The notes beneath the pieces were generated by a model. The model saw nothing but the letters and a program-made list of their open reading frames with translations. It was not told the origin of the DNA and did not search any database. From JBCCXL01 sp039191605 (GTDB taxonomy: Bacteria > Acidobacteriota > Thermoanaerobaculia > Multivoradales > JAHZIX01), in assembly GCA_039191605.1 (NCBI GenBank), contig JBCCXL010000014.1:124001-188000 (forward strand): a stretch of 64,000 bases of DNA. Direction: 5' to 3'. A program made the translations under genes and the position numbers. Positions 1 to 9,414 of the stretch are shown piece after piece; the stretch's first letter is position 1; every line of letters begins with the position of its first letter.

Positions 1-2
1 CG

Positions 3-3000
3 GGAGTCGCCGCCGCGGCGGTAGGCCTGGCGGGGGAGCAGCTGGTGGCCTGGTGGGTGGCGGAAGGGGAGACAGAGAATGCAGCGCCTCCGGAGGTTGG
101 CGCCCTGCGCCGGCACCTCGCCTCGACCCTGCCGGACGCCTCCGTCCCCTCCCGCTTCCTGGAGGTCGAGGCGCTGCCCCTGACCCCCAACGGCAAGGTG
201 GACTTCCCCCAGCTGCCGGCCCCCGACGCCAGCCGCCCGGAGCTCGCCAGCGCCTTCGTGGCGCCCCGTACCTCCACCGAGCGGCTGCTGGCGCAGCTAT
301 GGGCTCAGCTCCTGGGGGTGAGCCGAGTGGGCGTGGAGGATTCCTTCTTCGAGCTCGGCGGCCATTCCCTGCTGGCGGCGCGCCTCGCCGCCCGGGTGGA
401 AGAGGCCTTCGGGGTTCGTCCACCCCTCAAGAGCTTCTTCCAGGCGCCGACGGTGGCCGGCTTCGCCGCCGTCATCGACGAGCAGCGGCGCAGCGGCAAG
501 GGTGGCGGCGCCCCCGCCGAGGTGTTGCCGACTCTCACTCCCGATCCGGAAGCCCTCCACGAGCCCTTCCCCCTGACCCCCATTCAGCAGGCCTATTGGG
601 TCGGCCGAGCCGGCGGCGTGGAGGGAGGCGAGGTGTCCTCCCACCGCTATCTGGAGCTAGAGCTGGAACAGCTGGAGCCCCAGCGCCTGGAGCGCGCCTG
701 GAATCGCCTGATCGAGCGGCATTCGATGCTGCGGGCGGTGGTCCACAGCGACGGCATGCAGCAGATTCTGCCGCAGGTTCCGGAATACCGGCTGCGCACC
801 GAGGATCTCTCCGGCCTGGCTCCGGCGGCCGCGGAGGAGCGGCTCCAGGGCATCCGCAGCGAGCTCTCCCACCAGATGCTCTCGCCCCAGGTGTGGCCCC
901 TCTTCGAGCTGCGGGCCACCCATCTGCCGGCTGCTGAGGGCGCGGGGGAAGGTCCCGCAGCCCCCCGCTGGCGGGTTCATCTCTCCTTCGACTACCTGCT
1001 GGCGGACGCCTGGAGTTTCGAGATCCTGCTGCGGGAGCTGGTGCGCCTCTACCTGATGCCGATCCTGGAGATGCCGGATCTGGAGCTTTCGTTCCGGGAT
1101 TACGTGCTGGCTCAGGAGGCGCTGCGGGAAGGGGAGCTCTACCAGGCCTCCCGGGAGTATTGGCTGGAGCGGCTGGAGACCCTGCCGCCGGCGCCGGAGC
1201 TGCCGCGCCTCGCCCGCCGCCGGGATTCGGATCAGGCGGCCCGCTTCCTGCGCCGGGAAGGGGGTCTCGACCCGGAAGCCTGGCGTCGTCTGCGCCAGCG
1301 CGCCGCCCGGGCCGGTCTCTCCGCTTCCTCCGCCCTGCTGGCGGCCTTTTCCGAAGCGCTGGCGGCATGGTGCAAGGAGCCCCGCTTCACCCTGGTGCTC
1401 ACCCTCTTCCACCGCCTGCCGGTGCACCCCCAGGTGGACGAGTTGGTGGGCGACTTCACCACCACGAACCTGCTGGCCGTGGACGCTACCCCGGATGCGG
1501 CCTTCGAGGAGCGGGCCCGTCGCCTTCAGCTGCGCCTGTGGGACGACCTGGATCACCGTTACTTCAGCGGCGTCGAGGTGCTGCGGGAGCTGGCCCGACT
1601 CAGCGGCGAGGGCCTGAGGGCGACGATGCCGGTGGTGTTCACCAGCACCCTGGACCTGGCGGACGCCGCCGACGGCGCCTCCGGATCGGCGGACGGCTCT
1701 GGGTCCGGCGCCCCGAATCCAGGAGCTTCGGGCGCATCCAGCCAGAGCCCGGTGGAGACCGTCTTCGGCATCTCCCAAACTCCTCAGGTCTGGCTCGACC
1801 ATCAGGTCTTCGAGGAAGAAGGCAGCCTGCGCTTCCACTGGGATGCCCTCGATTCCCTCTTCCCGGCGGGCCTGCTGGACGATCTCTTCGCCACCTACCG
1901 CCGTCTCCTGGAGACTCTGGCCGGCGATGGCCCTCAGGCCGCCGAGGCCTGGGAGCGCGGCCTCGCGGCGCTGGAGAGCGCCCCGGGGGCGGGAGCTTTG
2001 CCGGCGGCCCAGACAGATCGCCGTCGCCGCTACAACGAGAGCCGCGAGGCGGTGCTGGTGGAGCCCTGGGTGCCCAGCTCGGAGCGGGCCCTGCTGCATC
2101 AGCCCTGGCGCCAGCGGGAGAGTGCCCACGGTGAAGCTCCGGCGGTGATCGACGGTGACGTAGTGCTCAGCCACCGGCAGCTGGCGGCCCGGGCCCGAGG
2201 CCTGGCGCGGCAGCTGGTGGCGGGCGGCGCCGGCTCTGGCGCCAACGTCGGCGGCGTGGAGGAGCGCGAGCCGGGAGCCCTGGTGGCGATCCTGCTGCCC
2301 AAGGGCTGGCGCCAGGTGGTGGCGGCCCTCGCCGTGCTGGAAGCCGGCGCCGCCTACCTGCCGATGGACCCAACCCTTCCGGTACAGCGCCAGCGCTACC
2401 TGCTGGAAACCGGAGGAGCACAGCTGGTGGTGGGGGACCCGGCGGCGGTGGATGCCAAGGCTCTGCCGCCGGGGGTGAAGGTGCTGGCGGTGCCGGAAGA
2501 AGACCCCGTTGTTGCCGTCGCCGCCGCGGACGGCGCCACGACAGGTCCCATTACTGGCCCCCAACCGGCCGGCCCCGACGACCTCGCCTACGTGATCTTC
2601 ACCTCCGGCTCCACCGGACAGCCGAAGGGCGTGATGATCGAGCATCGGGCGGCCCTCAACACCGTGCTGGACATCAACCAGCGCTTCCGGCTGGAGGCCA
2701 GCGATCGCGCCTACGGCCTGTCTTCCCTGGCCTTCGATCTTTCGGTGTGGGATCTCTTCGGTCCCTGGTCCGCCGGTGGCGCCGTGGTGCTGCCGGCGCC
2801 GGGATCGCTGCGGGAGCCGGCCGCCTGGGCGGAAGATCTGCGGCGCGGCCGGGTGACGGTTTGGAATTCCGTACCGGCGCTGATGGAGATGTTGGTGGAG
2901 CACCTGGAGGCCCACCCCGAGGACAAGCCGGAGCATCTGCGCCTGGTGCTGCTCTCCGGCGACTGGATTCCCCTCTCGCTGCCGGGGCGCCTCCAGGCGC

Positions 3001-4823
3001 TGCTGCCGGGGGTGGAGGTGGTCTCCCTCGGCGGCGCCACCGAGGCCTCCATCTGGTCGATCCATCACCCCATCGAGGGGGTGGACCGGGACTGGGCCTC
3101 GATTCCCTACGGCCGGCCGCTGAGCAATCAGAGCTTCCACGTGCTGGACCGCGCTCTGGCGCCGCGACCGGAGCACGTTCCGGGGGATCTCTTCATCGGC
3201 GGCGCCGGCGTCGCCCGCGGCTATTGGCGCGACGAGGAGAAGACGGCGGCCTCTTTCGTGCGCCATCCCGCCACCGGGGAGCGCCTCTATCGCACCGGGG
3301 ACCTCGGGCGCTTCCGGCCGGAGGGCTGGATCGAATTCCTCGGTCGCGAGGACTTCCAGGTCAAGGTGCAGGGTTACCGCATCGAGCTGGGGGAGATCGA
3401 GGCCGCCTTGGGCACCCACGACTCGGTGCAGGACGCGGTGGTCGCCGCGGTGGGGGAGCGCGCCGGCGCCAAGCGCCTGGCGGCGTGGATCCTGCCCGCC
3501 GAAGGGGCGACGGTGGAAGTCGCCGAGCTGCGCCAATACCTGGAGCAGCGGCTGCCCCACTACATGGTGCCCGGTGCTTTCGCGACGCTGGAGAGCCTGC
3601 CGCTGACCGCCAACGGCAAGGTGGACCGATCTGCGCTGCCGGATCCCTTCCGCCGCACCGCGGCGGCCCGGGAAGAGGGCGCGGCGGGGCCCTCCGCCAG
3701 CCTTGCGGAATCCGCCGGCGGGGCCTCGGTCCAGCCCGGTGCGCAGGGAGTCGGCGATGCCGTCTCCGCGATGGCGCCCCCGGCGCAGCCCTCCAGTCGC
3801 CTGGTGGCGGCGGTGGCGGAGGTCCTGGGAGTGGAGAGCGTGGACCGCAGCGCCAGCCTGCTGGAGCTGGGGGCGAGCTCCGTCGACCTGGTGCGCATCG
3901 CCAACCGCCTGGAGGACGAGCTGGGAGTCCGGCCGCCGCTGGCGCCCCTCTTCCACCGCACCCTCGGCGACGCCCTGCTGCAGCTCTCCCAGGCCGCCGG
4001 CCAGGCGGAGGCAGAGGGGGGTCGCAGCAACGCTCCCGTCGCCGTCTCCGCCGGGGACGTCCCCGGTCCTCGCTTTACTCTGCTGCGAGATCCGGAGGAG
4101 CGGGATCGCTTCAAGACCGGACAGCCGGGGCTGCGCTCGGTGGATGAAGGGGCTCGGGTCATCTCGCTGGAGCTGGAGGCAGAAGACTCCTCCCGCCCCT
4201 GGCTGGAGCGCCGCAGTCGCCGCCGCTTCGCTCAGCGCTCGCTGCCCGCCGAAAGCCTCGCCCGCCTGCTCTCGCCGCTGCGGCAGCGTTCCCGCGGCGG
4301 GGATCCGAAGTATCGCTACGGCTCCGCCGGCGGTCTCTACCCGGTGCAGGTCTATCTCTACGTCAAGCCCGGCGCGGTGGAGGGGCTGGAGCCCGGTACC
4401 TACTACTACGATCCCCAGCGCCACGCCCTGGAGCTGCTGGATCCCAACGCTCGCCTGAGTTCCGACCTCTACGGCTGGGTGAATCGAGATCTCTTCGACA
4501 GCGCACCCCTCGCTTTCTACTTCTTCGGCCAGATGCGCGCCATCGGGCCGATGTACGGCGAGCTCTCGCGGGATTTCTGCCTGGTGGAGGCCGGTTTGAT
4601 GAGCCAATTGCTAGACGAGAAGGCGCCCTCCCTGGATATCGGGCTCTGCCACATCGGTCGAGTGGAGCTCAATCCGGTGAGGGATCGTTTCCGCCTCGAC
4701 GAAGATCACCTCTTCCTCTACAGCCTGGTGGCGGGACCGGTGGACCCGGACCCGCCGGGAGCCGAGGCGACGGAGATCGGTCCGCCGCTGGAGGGAGAGC
4801 AATGGGAGGAGGGTGAGCTATGA
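3..4823 (+). CDS. Nonribosomal peptide synthetase, cysteine module with Cy, A, PCP and C-terminal oxidase (5' end outside window)
   Basis: The frame is open to the left edge, so the gene begins upstream; residues here count from the GTG at 45. Order: the end of an A domain (A10 motif LPLTPNGKVD near 44-53), PCP with LGGHS (Ser108), heterocyclisation domain about 160-600 with FPLTPIQQAYWVGR and an intact DxxxxDxxS (D316, D321, S324), A domain about 680-1190 (FTSGSTGQPKG near 852), a second PCP (LGASS, Ser1279) and a SagB-type FMN oxidase from about 1350 (GSAGGLYP at 1426-1433). Aligning the A-domain pocket to GrsA gives D-L-W-N-L-S-L-I-W, one change from the known cysteine code DLYNLSLIW. In known systems Cy makes thiazoline and Ox makes thiazole. 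The stop overlaps the next gene's start (ATGA), indicating coupling. Domain calls are secure; the cysteine assignment is a strong inference. Confidence 0.95.
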   Translation, partial: GVAAAAVGLAGEQLVAWWVAEGETENAAPPEVGALRRHLASTLPDASVPSRFLEVEALPLTPNGKVDFPQLPAPDASRPELASAFVAPRTSTERLLAQLWAQLLGVSRVGVEDSFFELGGHSLLAARLAARVEEAFGVRPPLKSFFQAPTVAGFAAVIDEQRRSGKGGGAPAEVLPTLTPDPEALHEPFPLTPIQQAYWVGRAGGVEGGEVSSHRYLELELEQLEPQRLERAWNRLIERHSMLRAVVHSDGMQQILPQVPEYRLRTEDLSGLAPAAAEERLQGIRSELSHQMLSPQVWPLFELRATHLPAAEGAGEGPAAPRWRVHLSFDYLLADAWSFEILLRELVRLYLMPILEMPDLELSFRDYVLAQEALREGELYQASREYWLERLETLPPAPELPRLARRRDSDQAARFLRREGGLDPEAWRRLRQRAARAGLSASSALLAAFSEALAAWCKEPRFTLVLTLFHRLPVHPQVDELVGDFTTTNLLAVDATPDAAFEERARRLQLRLWDDLDHRYFSGVEVLRELARLSGEGLRATMPVVFTSTLDLADAADGASGSADGSGSGAPNPGASGASSQSPVETVFGISQTPQVWLDHQVFEEEGSLRFHWDALDSLFPAGLLDDLFATYRRLLETLAGDGPQAAEAWERGLAALESAPGAGALPAAQTDRRRRYNESREAVLVEPWVPSSERALLHQPWRQRESAHGEAPAVIDGDVVLSHRQLAARARGLARQLVAGGAGSGANVGGVEEREPGALVAILLPKGWRQVVAALAVLEAGAAYLPMDPTLPVQRQRYLLETGGAQLVVGDPAAVDAKALPPGVKVLAVPEEDPVVAVAAADGATTGPITGPQPAGPDDLAYVIFTSGSTGQPKGVMIEHRAALNTVLDINQRFRLEASDRAYGLSSLAFDLSVWDLFGPWSAGGAVVLPAPGSLREPAAWAEDLRRGRVTVWNSVPALMEMLVEHLEAHPEDKPEHLRLVLLSGDWIPLSLPGRLQALLPGVEVVSLGGATEASIWSIHHPIEGVDRDWASIPYGRPLSNQSFHVLDRALAPRPEHVPGDLFIGGAGVARGYWRDEEKTAASFVRHPATGERLYRTGDLGRFRPEGWIEFLGREDFQVKVQGYRIELGEIEAALGTHDSVQDAVVAAVGERAGAKRLAAWILPAEGATVEVAELRQYLEQRLPHYMVPGAFATLESLPLTANGKVDRSALPDPFRRTAAAREEGAAGPSASLAESAGGASVQPGAQGVGDAVSAMAPPAQPSSRLVAAVAEVLGVESVDRSASLLELGASSVDLVRIANRLEDELGVRPPLAPLFHRTLGDALLQLSQAAGQAEAEGGRSNAPVAVSAGDVPGPRFTLLRDPEERDRFKTGQPGLRSVDEGARVISLELEAEDSSRPWLERRSRRRFAQRSLPAESLARLLSPLRQRSRGGDPKYRYGSAGGLYPVQVYLYVKPGAVEGLEPGTYYYDPQRHALELLDPNARLSSDLYGWVNRDLFDSAPLAFYFFGQMRAIGPMYGELSRDFCLVEAGLMSQLLDEKAPSLDIGLCHIGRVELNPVRDRFRLDEDHLFLYSLVAGPVDPDPPGAEATEIGPPLEGEQWEEGEL

Positions 4824-7800
4824 GCTCGTCACCGACGGGGACGTCCCCATCATCCGCGACTCAGAACCCCGAAGCTCAGAACTCTGAAGCGCAGGCGCAA
4901 GCCGCGGCCCGGGAAGTGCTGCAGGAGGCCCGCTCCCGAGGGATCCAGCTGTGGACCGAGAGCGGCAAGCTGCGCTTCCGCGCGCCGGAGGGCGCGCTGG
5001 ACGGGGCGCTGAAGAAGCGGCTCCAGGCGACCAAGGGGGCGCTGCTGGAGCTGCTGAGCGCCCCGGCCCCGGAGCCCGAGGAGAGCGCCCCCTCCCGCGC
5101 CCCCTGGCAGCCGGATCCGGAGGCCGCCCACCAGCCCTTCCCCCTCACCGACATCCAGCAGGCCTACTTCATCGGCCGGCGCGAAGAGCTGGAGCTGGGC
5201 AACCTCTCTCCCTGTCTGTACATGGAGATCTCCACTCCGGCCATCGACGTGCACCATCTCGGGGAGGCCTGGGCGGCGCTGTGCCGCCGTCACCCGATGC
5301 TCACCGCCAGCCTGCTGCCGGACGGCCACTGGCAGATCCCGTCTTCTCCGCCGCAGGCGGAGGTGGTGCCGGTGGTGGACCTCCAGGATGCGCCGCCGGC
5401 GGTGCAGCTGGCCTCGGCGGAGGCCCTGCGTCGTCGCCTGGGGGAAGAAGGCCCCTTGGGGAATCAGCTAGCGACGCTGGTGGTCACCCGCCTGAGCCCG
5501 ACGAACGACCGGGTGCATCTCTGTCTGTCGCTGCTGATCTGCGACGCTCTGTCCCTGCGCCTGCTGCTGCGGGAGGCGACCTGGCTCTATCAGCTGCCGC
5601 CGGAGGCGGACGGGAAAACCACCATCGCGCCGGAACGCATCGGGCTCGAGCCGCTGGAGCTCAGCTTCCGGGATTACGTGCTCTCCCTGCGCCGCGCCGC
5701 CGGCTCCGGAAGCTCTACCTCGCCCTCCCGTCGCCGCGCTTTGGAGTATTGGGATCATCGTCTCGCGACCCTGCCGCCGGCCCCTCAGCTCCCCCTAGCG
5801 CAGGCTCCGGCGGCCCTCAGCGCCCCGCGGCTGCGCCGCCTCCAGGCAACGATGGCGGAGCCCCTGTGGCAGCGTATTCGGCAGCGGGCCCGGGAGGTAG
5901 GTGCTACGCCCACCGCGGTGGTGGCCACCGCCTACGCTCGGCTGCTGGCGGCCTGGGCCCGCCATCCGCGCTTCCTGCTCACGGTGCTCTTCTTCGATCG
6001 CCGGCCGATTCACGCCGAGGTGGAGCAGGTCTTCGGTAATTTCTCCTCCACCCTCCTGCTGGAGGTGGAGATCGTTCCGGGGGAGAGCTTCGAAGCGACT
6101 CTCAAGCGACTCCAGGAGCGCCTGTGGAGCGATCTGGAGCACGCCGAGGTCACCGGCATCGAGGTGCTTCGCCGTCGCCGGGCGCGCTTCGCCGAGGCTC
6201 CGGCGGCGGTGGCTCCGGTGGCCTTCGCCAGCACGCTGGGGCTGGAGGTGGCGCCGTCCACCTCGCCTCCCGCGGCGCCTAGTGCTTCCGGAGGGGAGGC
6301 TACTCCAGAAGACTCCGACGGCTCGCAGGGTGCTGCGGAAGGTGGCGAGGAGGTGGTGGACTTCAACCCGCTGGATATCCAGGTGGTGGATTCCCGGGTA
6401 CAGACCCCCCAGGTTTGGCTCGATCACCAGGTGACCGAGCGGGAGGGGGCTCTCTTCCTGTCCTGGGATGTCCTGGTGGAGCTCTTCCCGGAAGGCCTGG
6501 CCCTCGCCGCCTTCGACGCCTATTTCCGCTTCCTGGTAGCGCTGGCGGACGAGGATACGCCGTGGTCGCAGCTCAGCCAGGTGCCGCTGCCGGAGGAGGA
6601 TGAAGACCTGCTGTTGGCGTCTTCGGAGCGCCCCGCGGCGTCGGACCCGGAGGCCCTCGCTGAGGCCTTGCGAATGGCGGCGAAGACGTCTTCGCCGGCC
6701 AGCTTCGAGCCCGCGGCGGCGCCGGTGCTGCCGCTCCACGAGCGAGATCCTGACGGTCCCTCCCTCGAAAGATTCTACAGCCAGCTCCACGCCGTGCGCG
6801 CTGTGGTGGCGGACGCCGCCGGTGTTCCTCGGCCTCTGGAGGCGCCGGGGGAGCTGCTGCTGGGCAAGGAGGACGGCTCCTTCCTCGCCACCGATCTCGA
6901 GGCCCGCCAACGGCCCGACGGAATCGAGGTCTTGGGGATGCTGCCACCGCCGCTGCCGCGGGAGAAGGTTCCGCCGGCGGGCGAAGAGGCCGTTGCGGGA
7001 TCCGCCGCGGTGGTGGAGGAAGAGCCCCAGGGAGAGACGGAGGAGTCGGTGGCGGCGCTGTGGCGAGAGGTGCTGGATCTCGAGCGAGTGGGCCGTCACG
7101 AGGCTTTCTTCGACCTCGGCGGCCATTCCCTCGCCGCGGTTCGTCTGCTGGGCCAGGTGCGCAAGGTCTTCGGCGTTTCGCTACCGCTGGCCACCCTCTT
7201 CGAAGGGGGCTCGGTGGCGGCGCTGGCGAAGGCCATCGAGGAGAGCGCGGCCCAGGCCGCCTCGAGCTCGGCGAAGAGCGCCCCGGCTCAGCTCGGCGAG
7301 GATCCGCTGCTGCCGCTGCGACGGGACGGAGATCTGCCTCCGCTGGTGCTGGTGCACCCCATCGGCGGTGGAGCCCTGTGCTACACGCCTCTCGGCCGGG
7401 AGCTCGCCGGGCTGCTGCCGCAGCAGCCGCTGTGGGGGCTGGAGACCCCGGCGGATGCCGCACTGACGCTGGAGGAGCGAGCCGCCACCTACCTCGAACA
7501 TCTCCGTGCCCAAGGCTTTGCGGCTCCCTGGCGCCTCGGGGGCTGGTCCCTCGGCGCGCTGCTGGCCTGGGAGATGGCGCGGCAGCTGGAGGCCGCGGGA
7601 GAGGCTGTGGAGGCGGTGCTGATGATCGACCCCGGCGCTCCCGCCACCGAGCCCGCGGCGGCCCCGGAGGGGGCCGCGCTGGCTCAGCGCTTCCTTGCCG
7701 ACCTCGCCGCGTTGGCGACCCGGACCGCCCCGCCCTTGGCCCTTCAGGGGGAGGAGTCTTGGGACGATCTGCGGCAGCGAGCTCTCGCTGTCGGCCGGGA

Positions 7801-8110
7801 CGCTTCCCTTCCCGGCAGCGAGGACGAAGAGACCTTCTTCACCCTCCTGGAGCGCTACCGCGCCAACGCCCAGGCTCTCGCCGCCTTTGCCCCCGCGCCT
7901 CGGGCGCAGGGCGTCGCGACGCTGCTGATGGCCGCCGAGAGTGAAGATCCCACCGGCGGGGAAGGCTGGAGGGAGCTGGCCCCCGGGGCCACCGTGACGA
8001 CGCTGCCGGGGAATCACTACACCCTGGTGCAGCCGCCTCGGGTACGAGCCCTCGCCAGAGCCGTCTCGGCAGCCCTGTCTTCGGTTCCTTCCTCGACCTC
8101 GGACTCCTGA
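4820..8110 (+). CDS. Terminal NRPS module: TubC docking, Cy, A-domain relic, PCP, thioesterase
   Basis: This 1096-aa partner starts inside the stop of the preceding NRPS. Residues about 28-75 resemble the TubC N-terminal docking domain, which pairs NRPS subunits. A heterocyclisation-type domain follows (FPLTDIQQAYFIGR, about 95-560), but its DxxxxDxxS motif reads SLLICDALS: the first Asp is Ser237, while D242 and S245 remain. No adenylation core follows. Residues about 655-710 still resemble the A6-A7 part of an A domain (PGELLLG at 676, TDLEARQRPDG at 691). Then come a PCP (LGGHS, Ser770) and a type I thioesterase with GWSLG (Ser910), D937 and H1066 as a likely triad. The module must be loaded by another A domain, presumably the cysteine-specific one upstream, as in yersiniabactin synthetase. 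The Cy domain may be impaired in one of its two reactions. Confidence 0.93.
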   Translation: MSSSPTGTSPSSATQNPEAQNSEAQAQAAAREVLQEARSRGIQLWTESGKLRFRAPEGALDGALKKRLQATKGALLELLSAPAPEPEESAPSRAPWQPDPEAAHQPFPLTDIQQAYFIGRREELELGNLSPCLYMEISTPAIDVHHLGEAWAALCRRHPMLTASLLPDGHWQIPSSPPQAEVVPVVDLQDAPPAVQLASAEALRRRLGEEGPLGNQLATLVVTRLSPTNDRVHLCLSLLICDALSLRLLLREATWLYQLPPEADGKTTIAPERIGLEPLELSFRDYVLSLRRAAGSGSSTSPSRRRALEYWDHRLATLPPAPQLPLAQAPAALSAPRLRRLQATMAEPLWQRIRQRAREVGATPTAVVATAYARLLAAWARHPRFLLTVLFFDRRPIHAEVEQVFGNFSSTLLLEVEIVPGESFEATLKRLQERLWSDLEHAEVTGIEVLRRRRARFAEAPAAVAPVAFASTLGLEVAPSTSPPAAPSASGGEATPEDSDGSQGAAEGGEEVVDFNPLDIQVVDSRVQTPQVWLDHQVTEREGALFLSWDVLVELFPEGLALAAFDAYFRFLVALADEDTPWSQLSQVPLPEEDEDLLLASSERPAASDPEALAEALRMAAKTSSPASFEPAAAPVLPLHERDPDGPSLERFYSQLHAVRAVVADAAGVPRPLEAPGELLLGKEDGSFLATDLEARQRPDGIEVLGMLPPPLPREKVPPAGEEAVAGSAAVVEEEPQGETEESVAALWREVLDLERVGRHEAFFDLGGHSLAAVRLLGQVRKVFGVSLPLATLFEGGSVAALAKAIEESAAQAASSSAKSAPAQLGEDPLLPLRRDGDLPPLVLVHPIGGGALCYTPLGRELAGLLPQQPLWGLETPADAALTLEERAATYLEHLRAQGFAAPWRLGGWSLGALLAWEMARQLEAAGEAVEAVLMIDPGAPATEPAAAPEGAALAQRFLADLAALATRTAPPLALQGEESWDDLRQRALAVGRDASLPGSEDEETFFTLLERYRANAQALAAFAPAPRAQGVATLLMAAESEDPTGGEGWRELAPGATVTTLPGNHYTLVQPPRVRALARAVSAALSSVPSSTSDS

Positions 8111-8149
8111 CCCTCTGGCGCTAGAAGGCCAGACTTGCTCAACCTGAAG

Positions 8150-8186
8150 CGCAACAATTCGGGCTGTTTTTGCTCGAATTGTTGCG
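8150..8186. other. Strong inverted repeat between NRPS operon and sulfotransferase
   Basis: The arms CGCAACAATTCGGGC (8150-8164) and GCTCGAATTGTTGCG (8172-8186) match at 14 of 15 positions, and the mismatch would be a G-U pair in RNA. The loop is 7 nt (TGTTTTT). It lies 40 nt after the NRPS stop. There is no U-tract after the 3' arm, so it is not a classical terminator. It could be an mRNA 3'-end stem or a dimeric-protein operator. Confidence 0.6.
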
Positions 8187-8340
8187 GCTCTGGTTGCTAA
8201 AATACTCTGCGTAGACGCTTCCCCTCTCTGTCCCTACAGATCGATACCCCGAAGACCGCTGCTCGCATCTTCACGCCCGGAGATTTGCTCTCTGCGCGTC
8301 TCGGGACTCCTCTAGCTTTCCGCCGCCGTTGGAGAACTCC

Positions 8341-9378
8341 ATGAGCCCCACAGCCCCCGTCTTTCTCACCGGCTGCCCCCGTTCCGGCACTACCTGGCTC
8401 TTAGACATCTTCAAGGAGCACCCCGGGGCTCTCACCACCGCCGAGTCGGCGATCCTCGACTGTCTGCGCACCCCGTGGTGGGACGTGCACCAGGCTCCCG
8501 GTCCGGCGCGCCAGGGAGGGAAGAAATCCCCGAGCCTCGCCCAGCGGCTAGCGGGAGCCACGGATTCGGTGCTCGACAAGCTCTTGGTGCGAGCTCCCGC
8601 CCCGTGGTTCAGCGCCTGGCGCCCGGTTCTGGAGCGCTATTGGCACCGCCGCCGCACCTTCATCCTCCAGCATGCGGGCCTGCGCCGCTCCTGGACCCCC
8701 TTCGGCCAGCTGCGCTGGCGCCTGGTGCCCTACCCGCAGCTGCTCCAGCTCATCGATCGAGTGGAGCAGCAGGCCGCCGTCGCCGGAGACGACGAGGGCC
8801 CGACGGATCAGAACATCGCCCGCCTCCTCGGGCATATCTTCGACGCCTACCGGGAGCGTCACGATTCCTCCAGTGAACAAGTGCTGGTGGAGAAGACCCC
8901 CAGTCATCTCTTCCACGGCCGCTTTTTGCTGCAGCATTTCCCCGAAGCTCGGCTGGTAGAGATCCGCCGCGACGGCCGCGACGTCTGCGTTTCCATGGAG
9001 GCCTACTCCCAGTGGATGCCGCGCCGCCGCCGCTTCCAGATCTGGGAATGGAGCGAGTACCTGCGGGAAGGCCTCGCCATCGAAACCGACCCCGTACTCG
9101 CTCCCCGTCACCTGGTGCTGCGCTACGAAGAGCTCAAGGCCGATCCCGCGACCCACATCCATCGCCTCCTGCACTTCGCCCACCTGCCCTCGACTCCCGC
9201 CCAGGCCCAGAAGATCGCTGATGCCGTAGCCATCGAGAAGAAGCAGAACCGAGGCGAAGGCCAGCACTACCGCAAAGGTCAGGTCGGCGATTGGCGCGAG
9301 CGCATGTCGGCGGAAGATCAGGAGACCTTCAAAGAGATGGCCGGAGACGTGCTAGAGAGAGCGGGGTATGGGTGGTGA
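8341..9378 (+). CDS. Sulfotransferase family protein
   Basis: The 345-aa product has the PAPS 5'-phosphosulfate loop at the N terminus (GCPRSGTTWLLDIF, PRSGTTW at 13-19) and a downstream RRDGRDVCVSMEAY segment matching the 3'-phosphate-binding region of sulfotransferases. Such enzymes move sulfate from PAPS to a hydroxyl or amine acceptor, in the cytosol. A frame extension to TTG at 8329 exists, but GGAG at 8331-8334 sits 6 nt before the ATG at 8341, so that start is preferred. It follows the NRPS genes on the same strand after a 230-bp gap, so it could tailor the peptide, but the hairpin between them leaves co-transcription uncertain. The acceptor cannot be told from sequence. Confidence 0.85.
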   Translation: MSPTAPVFLTGCPRSGTTWLLDIFKEHPGALTTAESAILDCLRTPWWDVHQAPGPARQGGKKSPSLAQRLAGATDSVLDKLLVRAPAPWFSAWRPVLERYWHRRRTFILQHAGLRRSWTPFGQLRWRLVPYPQLLQLIDRVEQQAAVAGDDEGPTDQNIARLLGHIFDAYRERHDSSSEQVLVEKTPSHLFHGRFLLQHFPEARLVEIRRDGRDVCVSMEAYSQWMPRRRRFQIWEWSEYLREGLAIETDPVLAPRHLVLRYEELKADPATHIHRLLHFAHLPSTPAQAQKIADAVAIEKKQNRGEGQHYRKGQVGDWRERMSAEDQETFKEMAGDVLERAGYGW

Positions 9379-9414
9379 GATCCTGTCCTAGTCTCGGATC
9401 AAGCGTGTCTTGAG

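Noticed and set aside
657..4607. A 1316-codon open frame antisense to the NRPS gene
   Set aside because: High-GC codon use leaves the antisense frame free of stops; the translation is low complexity (Gln, Gly, His, Arg) and has no domain.
5795..7126. 443-codon frame antisense to the second NRPS gene
   Set aside because: Same shadow effect; the plus strand has clear Cy/PCP/TE domains.
8171..8203. Promoter with TAAAAT near 8198 for the sulfotransferase
   Set aside because: No -35-like hexamer at 16-18 bp; the nearest candidates are 10-13 or 21 bp away.
8329..8340. TTG start for the sulfotransferase
   Set aside because: GGAG lies 6 nt before the ATG at 8341, which is a better start and gives the normal opening of the family.
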